64,000 bases of DNA from Microbacterium testaceum StLB037 (GTDB taxonomy: Bacteria; Actinomycetota; Actinomycetes; Actinomycetales; Microbacteriaceae): positions 434,001-498,000 of the forward strand of contig NC_015125.1 of the NCBI RefSeq assembly GCF_000202635.1. The letters run 5' to 3'. The stretch's first letter is position 1, and every line of letters begins with the position of its first letter. The translations under genes were made by a program, and so were the position numbers. Of the stretch, positions 33,463 through 41,863 are shown one piece after another. The notes under the pieces are model-generated. The model made no database searches, had not been told where the DNA came from, and worked only from the letters and a program-made list of their open reading frames with translations.

Positions 33463-34533
33463 TCAGAACGCGTAGCGAACGCGGCAGTACGGCAAGCGCT
33501 CGGCGATCAGTGCCGTGAGCGCATCGACGCTCTGCGCCTTCAGAGGGTGCCGATACCGCACGTTGATCGCGCCGTTCTGAGACCGCTTCTGCTCCTGTTC
33601 CGTCGGCGTCCAGAGCAGGTCTTCGCCCCGGGGGTGCCAGCCGAGGTTGACCTCGTGCAGAGCCTCGTTGTGCGTGAGGAAGATGACCTCGCACGCGAGT
33701 TGCGCTTTCGCGCGCGGGTGGAGGATCGCGTCGATCTCGTCGAACAACTCGGCCCAGTCCGCGAGCCACGTCGGGGTGAGGATGACCGGTGAGAAGTTGA
33801 CGTGCACCTCGTACCCGGCGTCGACGAAATCGTTGATCGCGGCAATGCGCTCGGACATGGGGGACGTGCGAAGGTCGGTGACCCGCGCCGTCGCGGCCGG
33901 CATGAGGGAGAAACGGATGCGGGTTCGACCGGCCGGATCCCACGCGAGGAGGTCACGGTTGACGAACTTCGTGGCGAACGACGCTTTCGCCGTCGGCGTC
34001 ATGCGGAAGAGATCGCAGATGTCGCGCACGTTCTCGCTGATCATCGCGTCGACGGAGCAGTCCCCGTTCTCGCCGATGTCGTAGACCCATGCCTCGGGGT
34101 CGCATTGGTTGGGTTCTGTCTTGGGTCCTCGCGCGGCGACATGCCGGGCGAGGTGCTTCGCGATCTGCTCGATGTTCGCGAACACGGTGATCGGATTGCT
34201 GTACCCCTTGCGTCGCGGCACGTAGCAGTAGCTGCAGGCCATGGCGCAGCCGTTCGACAGGGACGGCGCGATGAAGTCGGCCGACCGACCGTTCACCCGC
34301 GTGGTCACGCTCTTCTTCACGCCCAGGACGAGAGCCTCGGTCTTGATGCGCACCCACCGGGCGACATTGGTCTCGTCGCCGTGGACCTCGGGGATCTGCC
34401 AGTGCGAGGCGACCGGAACGATATCGGCATCGGGCCAGCGCGCCACGATCTCGCGCCCCCGCTCGAGCTCGAGCGCCGCGTCCTCCGCGTAGATACGGGT
34501 GACGCGCAGCAGGTTCTCGCGATCGACGGCCAT
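33463..34533 (-). CDS. Radical-SAM protein of the spore photoproduct lyase type
   Basis: 356 residues. The iron-sulphur cysteines C96, C100 and C103 form CAMACSYC, the CxxxCxxC radical-SAM motif followed by YVPRRKGYSNPITVF. Later segments (YDIGENGDCSVDAMIS, VHVNFSPVILTPTWLADWAELF) match the SPL-like family that occurs in many non-sporulating actinobacteria. Spore photoproduct lyase repairs a UV thymine lesion in Bacillus spores; in this organism the substrate is uncertain. It follows nei by nine bases, which suggests a role in DNA repair. Confidence 0.85.
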   Translation of the reverse strand: MAVDRENLLRVTRIYAEDAALELERGREIVARWPDADIVPVASHWQIPEVHGDETNVARWVRIKTEALVLGVKKSVTTRVNGRSADFIAPSLSNGCAMACSYCYVPRRKGYSNPITVFANIEQIAKHLARHVAARGPKTEPNQCDPEAWVYDIGENGDCSVDAMISENVRDICDLFRMTPTAKASFATKFVNRDLLAWDPAGRTRIRFSLMPAATARVTDLRTSPMSERIAAINDFVDAGYEVHVNFSPVILTPTWLADWAELFDEIDAILHPRAKAQLACEVIFLTHNEALHEVNLGWHPRGEDLLWTPTEQEQKRSQNGAINVRYRHPLKAQSVDALTALIAERLPYCRVRYAF

Positions 34534-34542
34534 CGTTCCGTT

Positions 34543-35376
34543 CTACTCCGGGGCTCCGACATCGGTGCCGACAGGAGGCCCCGGCATTGGCTGGCAGAGC
34601 GGACACCACCACGTGCGACGCTGCTCGGGATCACCCGCGACCTCCTCGCGCACGAGGATGCGCGTTCCGCAGCGGAGGCACGGACGCCCCGCGCGACCCG
34701 CAACCCAGTGCGACGAGCCCCGGCGACGATCGCCCGTCGTCACCTGGTACATCCGCGGCACGGTGGCGGATATCCGCAGACATCGCGCGGCCAGCGCGGC
34801 GAGAGCGTCGAGATCGGTCGTCCCGATGGGGGCGAACGGATGGATGCCACGCAGGAACGCGAGCTCGTTGACCCAGAGGTTGCCGAGACCGGCGATGCGC
34901 GTCTGGTCGAGGAGAGCAGCGACGAAGGCCCGCTCGGGCCGGGAGGACAACCGCCGGACCGCGTCCGCGGCATCCCAATCCTCCCTCAGCGGATCCGGTC
35001 CGAGATGCCCGATGACATCGCGCTCGCGGGGAGTGGGCACCAGCTCGACCACGGGGAGGTCGAGTCCCCACACCTCGCGGCCGTCGTCGAGACGGAGGCG
35101 GACCCGCGCCTTCTCGCGCACGGGCGTCGGGAGCGCGCGCCCTGCTCGGGTGATCGCCCAGCTGCCCTGCATGCGCAGATGGGTGTGGAGGGTCGTGCCG
35201 TCGTCGAAGCGGGTGAGCAGATGTTTGCCGTGGGTGTCGTAGCCCACGATCCGCCGGCCCGCGAGCGAGGTCCCGGCGGCCGAGCCCGACCGCAGCTCCC
35301 CCTCTCGCACGCGGTGTCCGGTCGTCGCGGCGTCGAGGCGCTGCCGCAACCGGTAGACGCTGTCCCCCTCCGGCAC
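34543..35376 (-). CDS. nei: Fpg/Nei-family DNA glycosylase (endonuclease VIII type)
   Basis: Removes oxidised bases and nicks the abasic strand. 277 residues. The start was set at the GTG of PEGDSVYRLRQRLD so that the catalytic proline follows the initiator methionine, as the mechanism requires; a longer frame upstream would block it. The H2TH region reads LLDQTRIAGLGNLWVNELAFLRGIHP, and the C-terminal zinc finger is CLRCGTRI...WWCPLC (about 247-270). Nei rather than Fpg is inferred from PEGDS (Fpg usually PELPE). Two bases separate it from the oxidoreductase stop. Confidence 0.92.
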   Translation of the reverse strand: MPEGDSVYRLRQRLDAATTGHRVREGELRSGSAAGTSLAGRRIVGYDTHGKHLLTRFDDGTTLHTHLRMQGSWAITRAGRALPTPVREKARVRLRLDDGREVWGLDLPVVELVPTPRERDVIGHLGPDPLREDWDAADAVRRLSSRPERAFVAALLDQTRIAGLGNLWVNELAFLRGIHPFAPIGTTDLDALAALAARCLRISATVPRMYQVTTGDRRRGSSHWVAGRAGRPCLRCGTRILVREEVAGDPEQRRTWWCPLCQPMPGPPVGTDVGAPE

Positions 35377-35378
35377 GG

Positions 35379-36860
35379 TCAGGAGGTCGGCGGCACGAGC
35401 TGGTCTTCGCGCGGGGCCAGATCGGGCCGAAGGCGCGTGCCGAACTCGTGACGCAGGGCGCTGAGCGCCGCGTGCCACCCCGCCAGCCCGTGGACACCGG
35501 GTCCGGGACTCGTCGACGACGAGCAGAGATACACACCCTTCATAGGAGTGCGCCAGGGGTCGGGGCTGTAGACCGGGCGTCCCACGAGCTGCAAAAGCGT
35601 CGGAGCTCCCGCGGAGATGTCACCACCCGGGAAGTTGGGGTTCCACGCCGCGATGTCCTCGGCCGTGCGCGAGGTCGAGGCCAGCACGGTGTCGCGGAAG
35701 CCCGGGGCGAAGCGCTCGATCTGGCGGACGATCGCCTCCTCGCGGTCCGCCGGGCTCCCCGCCGGGACATGCGTGTACGCCCAGAGGACGTGCTTTCCCT
35801 CCGGGGCGCGCGTTCCGTCGAAGAGCGTGGGCTGAGCCGCGAGCACGTACGGCGCATCCGGAAGGTCACCGCGGACGACGGCGTTCTCGGCGGCGGCGAT
35901 CTCGGCGCGCGTGCCGCCGATGTGAACCGTGCCGGCGCGGGCGATGTCGGCGTTCGCCCACGGCACCGGATCGCTCAGCGCGAAGTCGACCTTGGCGACC
36001 CCACCGCCGTAGCGGAACCGCTCGAGCATACGACGGTAGGCCGGCGGCATCCGGTCTCCCGCGAGCCGGATCAGAGCCCGCGGGGTCGTGTCGAGAAGGA
36101 CGACGCGCGCGGGCGGGAGCTCGTCGAGGGAGGTCACCTCGACGCCGGCGTGCAGCACGCCCCCGTGCGCGCGGATGTCGGTGATCATCGCATCGGCGAT
36201 CGACTGGCTGCCGCCGATCGGGATCGGCCAGCCGCGTCCATGGCCGTAGGTGGCGAGCACGAGCCCCGCTCCTCCGGCGGCGAGGCTCGGCTGACGCAGG
36301 ATCGTGTGCGCGGAGACGCCGGTCATGAGCGAGGGCGCGACCTCGTCGCGGAACCGGGCGTTCCACCACGGGCCACCCTGTTGGAGAGAGCGGATGCCGA
36401 AGAAGAACGCGGCGAGAGGATCGCCGGGGATACGCAGCAGCGCATTTCCGGTGAAATCGGCGACTCCGCGCAGGTGTTCGACGAGCGGGCGCATGATCCG
36501 CTCGTAGGCAGGGCCGTCGACGCCGAGGGTGTCGGATGCGCGCTCGAGGTCGCGGAACGCCAGCCCGGCGCGGCCCCCGTCCAGGGGATGCGCGTACGAG
36601 ATCTCCGGCACCACGAACGGCACGCGACGATCGAGCCCGAACTCGCGGAAGAACCACGACTCGAGAGCCAGCGGGTGCACCGCCGACCCGACATCGTGCC
36701 GGAAGCCGGGGAGCGTCAGCTCCGCGGTGGAGGCCGCTCCCCCGAAGGTGTCCGCGCGCTCGTAGACCGCCACCGAGAGACCGGAGCGGGCGAGGGTGAC
36801 GGCGGCGGCGAGACCGTTGGGCCCCGAACCGACGACGATGGCGTCGTAGCTCTCACTCAT
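35379..36860 (-). CDS. FAD-dependent oxidoreductase of the phytoene-desaturase-like group
   Basis: 493 residues. The N-terminal dinucleotide fold has the motif AIVVGSGPNGLAAAVTLARSGLSVAVYERADTFGGAAST. The family C-terminal FAD signature appears in YLCSSSTSPGPGVHGLAGWHAA. This is the NAD(P)/FAD-dependent group related to CrtI, but no other carotenoid gene is nearby, so a carotenoid role is not supported. ATG start overlaps the SRPBCC stop in ATGA. Likely one mRNA with the SRPBCC protein, nei and the SPL-like gene. Confidence 0.85.
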   Translation of the reverse strand: MSESYDAIVVGSGPNGLAAAVTLARSGLSVAVYERADTFGGAASTAELTLPGFRHDVGSAVHPLALESWFFREFGLDRRVPFVVPEISYAHPLDGGRAGLAFRDLERASDTLGVDGPAYERIMRPLVEHLRGVADFTGNALLRIPGDPLAAFFFGIRSLQQGGPWWNARFRDEVAPSLMTGVSAHTILRQPSLAAGGAGLVLATYGHGRGWPIPIGGSQSIADAMITDIRAHGGVLHAGVEVTSLDELPPARVVLLDTTPRALIRLAGDRMPPAYRRMLERFRYGGGVAKVDFALSDPVPWANADIARAGTVHIGGTRAEIAAAENAVVRGDLPDAPYVLAAQPTLFDGTRAPEGKHVLWAYTHVPAGSPADREEAIVRQIERFAPGFRDTVLASTSRTAEDIAAWNPNFPGGDISAGAPTLLQLVGRPVYSPDPWRTPMKGVYLCSSSTSPGPGVHGLAGWHAALSALRHEFGTRLRPDLAPREDQLVPPTS

Positions 36861-37360
36861 CGATCGATCGGCTCCCGCTCTGCGGTGGATTCGTGACCGC
36901 GCGCGGCGGAACCGCCGCTCGTACCCGGCGCACCACCCTCGGCGAGGTAGGCGAGCCGGTGCAGCGTCTCGGCGTTGCGCCACCGGGTGATCGCGTCGAA
37001 GACGACGTGCGGCAACAGCTTCGTCGGCCCGGTGACGGGCTCCTCCTGGATGCGGACGACGCACATGTCGCCGCGGGGCTTCACGTCGATGGCCACGCGT
37101 GCGATCCCGATCGGACCGCCATGGGGTTCGAGGACCGCACGCCGCGGCGGATCCCACACCCGCATGATCGTCGTGTCGTTCACGAGCGCCGGCCACGACC
37201 CGAAGGAATGGTGGAGCGTCGAGTCCTCCGCGGGCCACTCCTCGGCGACGTCGCGCATGCGCGAGGCGCCGACGACCCAGAGGGGGTACAACCAGCCGTT
37301 CGCGAGGACGCGGAAGACGTCGTCGGGGGCGCATCGCATCAGTCGTACATTGCGGGCCAC
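36857..37360 (-). CDS. SRPBCC-fold (polyketide cyclase/START-like) protein
   Basis: 167 residues. GTG start with AGGAG five bases upstream. Begins MARNVRLMRCAPDDVFRVLANGWLYPLWVVGASRMRDV, the typical opening of SRPBCC proteins, then strands (TTIMRVWDPPRRAVLEPHGGPIGIARVAIDVKP) and a long C-terminal helix (DAITRWRNAETLHRLAYLAE). These fold around a hydrophobic pocket. First gene of a four-gene unit with the oxidoreductase, so it may bind the same hydrophobic compound; this is an inference. Confidence 0.85.
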   Translation of the reverse strand: MARNVRLMRCAPDDVFRVLANGWLYPLWVVGASRMRDVAEEWPAEDSTLHHSFGSWPALVNDTTIMRVWDPPRRAVLEPHGGPIGIARVAIDVKPRGDMCVVRIQEEPVTGPTKLLPHVVFDAITRWRNAETLHRLAYLAEGGAPGTSGGSAARGHESTAEREPIDR

Positions 37361-37457
37361 GGTCGCTCCTCCTCGTCGTCGGGATGTGCGTCCACGCTAC
37401 GGGCACGCCACGGGGCTCGTCGCGACGGTTGCGCTCAGGCGGTTCGCCCGGTACCCG

Positions 37458-38633
37458 TCACGCGGCGCTCGGCAGGACGAACCACGCGCGCGTTCCGCCC
37501 TCGGGCGACGCGTCGAGGCCGATCGAGCCGTGGTGGGCGTCGACGATCCGCCGGCAGGTCGCCAGGCCGATGCCGATGCCCGGTACATCGGCTCCGTGAC
37601 CGCGCTGCATCGGTTCGAACACCCGATCGCGGAGTTCGGGCTCGACCGCCTCGCCGTTGTCGTCGATGTTCACGCGCCACCCGTCGGGCAGCGTCTCGAC
37701 CGTGACGCGGATGCGCGGCACGCGCTCGGCGGCGACGGTGAACTTCACGGCGTTGGCGATGAGGTTCTGCAGCAGCACCCGCAGGAGGGTGTCGTCGGCG
37801 CGGACGACGGTCGACACGTCGACCGTCACTTCGGCCCCCGTCCTCACCACGGCCCCGTCGAGGTCTTCGAGGACCGCGTCGACGGTGTCGGCGACGTCGA
37901 CGTCGGTGATGCTCGGCCGCGTGCCCCCCATGCGGGCGAAATCGAGGAGGTCGGTAACCATCGAGGTCATCCGCCCCGCGGCGGCTTCCGCGCGCGCGAG
38001 GGACTGCGCCGCGCGCGGTGCCTCCGCCATCTCCGGGCTGTCGGCCGCGAGCTCGATGAATCCGGCGAGCGCCGTAAGGGGGTTGCGCAGGTCGTGGCTC
38101 ACCTGAACGGCGAACTGCTCGAGCTGGGCGTTGGACTCCACGAGCTCGCGCTGGATGCGGCGGAGTTCGAGGACGTCGATGACCTGGTGCGCCAGCAGAT
38201 CGAGCGCGTGGCTGCTGGCATCCGAAAGCTCCCCGACGACGTCGTCGAAGACGCACAACGTGCCGATCGCCACGCCCGCGGGAGTGATGAGCGGACTCGA
38301 CGCGTAGAACCGCACGTTCGCGATCTCTCCCGTCACGAACGCATTCTGCGCGAACCGGGGGTCGAGCTGGGCGTCGGGGACGACGACGCGCCCCGGGTTG
38401 GTGATGACCGCGGCGCACATCGAATCCTCGCGGGAGCAGGATGCCGCGGCGAGACCGACAGCCGCGACCTGGTGCTGCATCCGGTCGTCGATGATGTTGA
38501 TGACCGCGGTCGGGACACCGCAGATCGTGGCCGCCAGCTCGACGAGGCCCTGGAGATCGGGCTCGGACGGCTCCCCGATGAGCCGGTACTGCGCGATCGC
38601 CTCTCGTCGCGTGACGTCATGCGCCGTGGACAT
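37458..38633 (-). CDS. Cytoplasmic GAF-domain sensor histidine kinase
   Basis: 391 residues. ATG with AGAGGGGG upstream. GAF domain about 25-158, HisKA phospho-acceptor H180 in VSHDLRNPL, then an ATPase domain about 285-390 with N-box NLIANAVKF and G-boxes DDNGEAV and GIGIGLATC. No membrane segments or signal, so it senses an internal cue. No response regulator gene is adjacent, so it is an orphan kinase in this window. Confidence 0.92.
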   Translation of the reverse strand: MSTAHDVTRREAIAQYRLIGEPSEPDLQGLVELAATICGVPTAVINIIDDRMQHQVAAVGLAAASCSREDSMCAAVITNPGRVVVPDAQLDPRFAQNAFVTGEIANVRFYASSPLITPAGVAIGTLCVFDDVVGELSDASSHALDLLAHQVIDVLELRRIQRELVESNAQLEQFAVQVSHDLRNPLTALAGFIELAADSPEMAEAPRAAQSLARAEAAAGRMTSMVTDLLDFARMGGTRPSITDVDVADTVDAVLEDLDGAVVRTGAEVTVDVSTVVRADDTLLRVLLQNLIANAVKFTVAAERVPRIRVTVETLPDGWRVNIDDNGEAVEPELRDRVFEPMQRGHGADVPGIGIGLATCRRIVDAHHGSIGLDASPEGGTRAWFVLPSAA

Positions 38634-38746
38634 GTCGTCCCCCTCTTTGTGGTACTCCCCTCCTATCGAGCCTAGTGCGATTACACCCGGGGCGGCCGGT
38701 GCGAAAGGGGGTCGCGCGCGCGTTCCGAGGCCCCGAGAGTGGCGCC

Positions 38747-38890
38747 ATGAGTACTCCCGCGCCCTTCCCCCAGACGCCCACCGAGCCCGGAACGCCGACG
38801 ACGCCCGAGCCGCTCGCCCCGAATCCCGCGGAGCCCACGGTGCCGCTTCCCCCCGAGACCGCCCCGGCTCCTTCCGGGGACGCGCGATGA
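38747..38890 (+). CDS. Small proline-rich protein, possibly leaderless
   Basis: 47 residues, composed largely of Pro, Thr, Ala and Glu (TPEPLAPNPAEPTVPLPPETAPAP). No ribosome site; GAGAGT lies six bases before the ATG and could be a -10 box for a leaderless mRNA. Its stop overlaps the next small gene in ATGA. Disordered; function unknown. Confidence 0.5.
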   Translation: MSTPAPFPQTPTEPGTPTTPEPLAPNPAEPTVPLPPETAPAPSGDAR

Positions 38891-39030
38891 GCGGCAGGCC
38901 GGACGACGACACCGCAGGAGCGTTCGCCGAGGACGAGGCGGACGCCGTCGGCACGGCGGAGATGCATGCCGACAACCCGGTCGAGGAGGACATGATCGAG
39001 GCCGTCGACCCCGGCGGCAGTCCGGACTGA
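38887..39030 (+). CDS. Small acidic protein
   Basis: 47 residues, ATG overlapping the upstream stop. Acidic and disordered-looking (DDDTAGAFAEDEADAVGTAEMH, NPVEEDMIEAVDPGG). A strong terminator 12 bases downstream supports expression. Similar in character to the acidic small proteins at 27495 and 33307 but not clearly homologous. Confidence 0.6.
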   Translation: MSGRPDDDTAGAFAEDEADAVGTAEMHADNPVEEDMIEAVDPGGSPD

Positions 39031-39041
39031 CACGGCGGAAC

Positions 39042-39080
39042 GATGAGGGGGCGGTGCCGTCGCGGCACCGCCCCCTCATC
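39042..39080. terminator. Perfect 18-pair bidirectional terminator
   Basis: GATGAGGGGGCGGTGCCG (39042-39059) pairs without mismatch with CGGCACCGCCCCCTCATC (39063-39080) around a TCG loop. Lies between convergent stops at 39030 (+) and 39099 (-). Confidence 0.95.
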
Positions 39081-39098
39081 GTGCGGGGAATCGACGGA

Positions 39099-40421
39099 TC
39101 ACGGGTTCCCGCGGGTCCAGAGCAGAAGGATCGCGACGACCTGGAGCACGAGGCATCCGGTGACGATCGCGACGCGCCGGCGCGGCGTCGAGGACCACCG
39201 CTCGTCGGCCATCATCGGCGCCATCGGCATGAGGAGGCGGAACGTGCTCTGCTGCGGAAGGAACACCGCCAGGATGTAGACCCCGTAGCTGAAGGCGTAG
39301 GACACGACCATGAGCCCGAGGCGACGGACCGGACGCGACCACATCAACGCGAGGAACGCGACGATGAGGGCGATCACGAGCACGATGCCGACGACGCCCA
39401 GGTGCGTTCCCGCCTGACGGAACCACGGCGTGAACGGGGTGAAGGCGTCGTTGCCGACGTAGTCCAGCCACCAGCCGAGCTCGGTGCGAATGTAGGCGTT
39501 GTGGGTCCCGGTCACGTACTGCGCGATGTGGTTCCACGACAGACCCGCGACGGCGATCGTGCCACCGGTGACCATGAGCGACGCCCACTCCCGCACGGGG
39601 AACGGGTCGACGCGGCGACGGAAGAAGCGCACGAGGAACACGATCCCGAGGGCGAGGCCCAGGGCGAGCACACCCGGGCGGGTGTAGGCGGTGACCAGAC
39701 CGATCGGCATGATCCACAGGTACTTGCGCTTGATGGCGAGCAGCATGGCGCCGAACATGAGCGCCATGAACAGGCCCTCGCTGTAACCGATCACGAAGAG
39801 GAACGACATCGGGGCGAAGGAGAAGAAGACAACCGCCCACCAGGCGGGCTGCGGCTTCGTGACCGTGCGCAGCAGGAGGAAGAGCAGCCAGGTCGCTCCG
39901 AGGCTCGCGCCCAGGCTGAGGAGGATCGCGATGGGCTGCCAGCCGAGGCCGGTGGCATCCGAGAGCACCCGGACGAGGCCGGGGAACACCGGGAGGAACG
40001 CCCAGTTGTTGGGGAGGATGTCGCCCGAAACGTTCATCGGGAGCGACATCGGGTAGCCCTGCGCCGCGATCTGCCCGTAGCGGTCGGCGTCCCAGCCCGT
40101 GAGGTAGTCGAAGAAGGTGCCGAGGCGCTCGCTGTCGGGCCCGAAGCCCCAGCGGGCGGCTTTGGCGATGGAGTAGAAGCCCCAGAGGAAGCCGAAGTTG
40201 ACGGCGCGGGCGACGGCCCACAGCAGCAGCACACGGGTGAAGGACCCGCGCTCCACGGGCACGACGCCCTGCGGCGGGCGCAGGACGTCTTCGCCGTACT
40301 GGCGCAGCGCGCGGCCGATGCGCGACCCGCGCAGTCGGTCGAGACGGCGGTATCGACTCGGGCGCTCGATGACGCGCGAGGGACGCGTCGGGGAGGCAAG
40401 CTCGCTCGGCGGTGCGCTCAC
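39099..40421 (-). CDS. PIG-V-like multi-pass membrane mannosyltransferase
   Basis: 440 residues with a polar cytoplasmic start and about eight to ten membrane segments from residue 63 on. The early loop FFDYLTGWDADRYGQIAAQGYP carries the WDxxxY/F pattern seen in GPI-mannosyltransferase (PIG-V) type enzymes, where the Asp is catalytic. Such enzymes use polyprenyl-phosphate-mannose for wall glycolipids or protein glycosylation. GTG start with GAAAGG six bases upstream. Substrate not determinable. Confidence 0.8.
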   Translation of the reverse strand: MSAPPSELASPTRPSRVIERPSRYRRLDRLRGSRIGRALRQYGEDVLRPPQGVVPVERGSFTRVLLLWAVARAVNFGFLWGFYSIAKAARWGFGPDSERLGTFFDYLTGWDADRYGQIAAQGYPMSLPMNVSGDILPNNWAFLPVFPGLVRVLSDATGLGWQPIAILLSLGASLGATWLLFLLLRTVTKPQPAWWAVVFFSFAPMSFLFVIGYSEGLFMALMFGAMLLAIKRKYLWIMPIGLVTAYTRPGVLALGLALGIVFLVRFFRRRVDPFPVREWASLMVTGGTIAVAGLSWNHIAQYVTGTHNAYIRTELGWWLDYVGNDAFTPFTPWFRQAGTHLGVVGIVLVIALIVAFLALMWSRPVRRLGLMVVSYAFSYGVYILAVFLPQQSTFRLLMPMAPMMADERWSSTPRRRVAIVTGCLVLQVVAILLLWTRGNP

Positions 40422-40551
40422 TCGGAACCTTTCACAGGGGAAGATGTGGGCGAGTGACGACGGTGTCGGGCCCGGACAAGTGCAGTGAAGCCAGATCGTA
40501 GCGGATCAACCCGAACGTTCCATCCGGTTGACTTTCAGGAAAAGTCCCTGG

Positions 40552-40875
40552 TCAGTGGGTGTCGCTGACGAGTTTCAGGCCGATCACGCACCCCACCAGC
40601 CCGAGCACCAGCAGCACCTTGACCACCGAGAGCGCCTCGGCGCCCGTGACCATGGCGAAGACGACCGTCAGCGCGGCACCGATTCCAACCCACACGGCGT
40701 ACGCGGTTCCGGTGGGGATCTCGCGCATCGCGAAGGCGAGTCCGCCCATGGATGCCACGAGGGCGACGCCGAAGATCACCGTCGGCCAGAGCTTCGTGAA
40801 GCCCTCCGAACGACCGAGCGCGGTGGCCCAGACGGACTCGAGGACGCCGGACAGGATGAGGACGATCCACGACAT
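40552..40875 (-). CDS. Small multidrug resistance (SMR) exporter of the SugE/Gdx type
   Basis: 107 residues, four membrane segments, as the family requires. MSWIVLILSGVLESVWATALGRSEGFTKL carries the conserved membrane Glu (E13) and the GxTxxxP region, and MREIPTGTAYAVWVGIGAALTV matches the second conserved block. The GRSEGFTKL segment favours the SugE/Gdx subgroup, known to export guanidinium, over the EmrE subgroup. ATG at 40873-40875 with AAGGAGC upstream. No convincing guanidine riboswitch was found. Confidence 0.88.
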   Translation of the reverse strand: MSWIVLILSGVLESVWATALGRSEGFTKLWPTVIFGVALVASMGGLAFAMREIPTGTAYAVWVGIGAALTVVFAMVTGAEALSVVKVLLVLGLVGCVIGLKLVSDTH

Positions 40876-41002
40876 GACAGTGCTCCTTGGCCAGTCTTGT
40901 CGCGCGCCGGGTACTGATCCCTCGTCCGGGGACGCGGAGGGCGTCCGGTTCCGAGGATAGCGAGCCGACCTGGGCGGAACCCGGGCATCGCGGCATCCCG
41001 GA

Positions 41003-41863
41003 TCAGATCAGGAAGATCGACGCCGCACCCGGATTGTGCGCGTGGACGAGCACGCCGAAGACGACGGCGTCGAAGAGCAGGTGCACCGTCACGACGTACC
41101 AGAGCGAGCGCGTCCTCAGGAAGAGGAAGCCCTGCACGATCGCGAAGGGGATCGTGAGCAGCGGTCCCCACGCCTGGTAGCCGAGCTCCCACAGGAACGA
41201 CACGAACACGATCGCCTGCAGGAGGTTCGCGGTGAGGTCGGGGAAGTGCCGGCGCAGCAGCACGAAGACCGTGCAGATGAAGAAGAGCTCGTCCCAGATG
41301 CCGACCGCGCCCACGCCCACGAACAGCCGGGCGATGAGCTCGGGCGTGGTCACCTCGGGCCAGTTCCGGTAGACGCCCGAGGTGATGAAGTAGAACGGCA
41401 GGATCAGGTAGCCGAGCATGATGACCCCGCCGAGCCACGCCCACTGCCACCAGGTCCAGCGCCCGCCGCCGCGCCACGGGAACGAGATCGCGCGGTCGCG
41501 ATAGACGAAGCGCGAGATCACATAGGGCACCACGACGGCCCCGCCGAGAGCGAGGGTGAACCGCACGAACGCGGCGTTGTCGAGTTCCGCGTGCAGCGGG
41601 ATCAGGCTGACGATGAACTGACCGATCGCGACGAGCGAGACATCGCGGGCGATGCTCGGCTCCTCGCCGCGGGCGAGGGCGACACCGTTTCGCCGGTCGA
41701 CGAAGATTCCGGATGCCACGGCGAGCGCGAGCAGCATCCAGCCGAGCCAGACGATCTGCACGATGAAGAGCGCCGGGGCGGCGAGGCACACCAACAGCGC
41801 CGGGAGGAGCTTGGGCGTCCACGTGGAACGCTCGCGGACCGGCACCGCGGTGTGCGCGGTCAC
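41003..41863 (-). CDS. CPBP-family (Abi/CAAX-type) membrane protein with atypical motif
   Basis: 286 residues with about eight membrane segments. Second half resembles the CPBP intramembrane protease family. The first motif, normally EExxxR, reads WDELFFICTVFVLLRR, so one Glu is Asp and the Arg is not at its usual position. A later LHxLLFDAVVF region stands where HxxxD/N is expected. It may therefore be inactive or act differently. GTG start overlaps the trmB stop in GTGA. Confidence 0.75.
   Translation of the reverse strand: MTAHTAVPVRERSTWTPKLLPALLVCLAAPALFIVQIVWLGWMLLALAVASGIFVDRRNGVALARGEEPSIARDVSLVAIGQFIVSLIPLHAELDNAAFVRFTLALGGAVVVPYVISRFVYRDRAISFPWRGGGRWTWWQWAWLGGVIMLGYLILPFYFITSGVYRNWPEVTTPELIARLFVGVGAVGIWDELFFICTVFVLLRRHFPDLTANLLQAIVFVSFLWELGYQAWGPLLTIPFAIVQGFLFLRTRSLWYVVTVHLLFDAVVFGVLVHAHNPGAASIFLI

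Noticed and set aside
35379-36860. Carotenoid desaturase (crtI) assignment for the FAD oxidoreductase
   Set aside because: Fold matches the broader group, but no crtB, crtE or other carotenoid gene is close. A crtI name is not supported.
40494-40520. ECF-sigma-type promoter (GGAAC...) in the region 40422-40551
   Set aside because: The GGAAC-like hexamer is present but the spacing and second element do not match a recognised ECF consensus.
40876-40960. Guanidine (ykkC/mini-ykkC) riboswitch upstream of the SMR exporter
   Set aside because: An ACGA sits in a hairpin-like loop, but the paired ACGR hairpins and conserved sequence are not present. Not convincing by eye.
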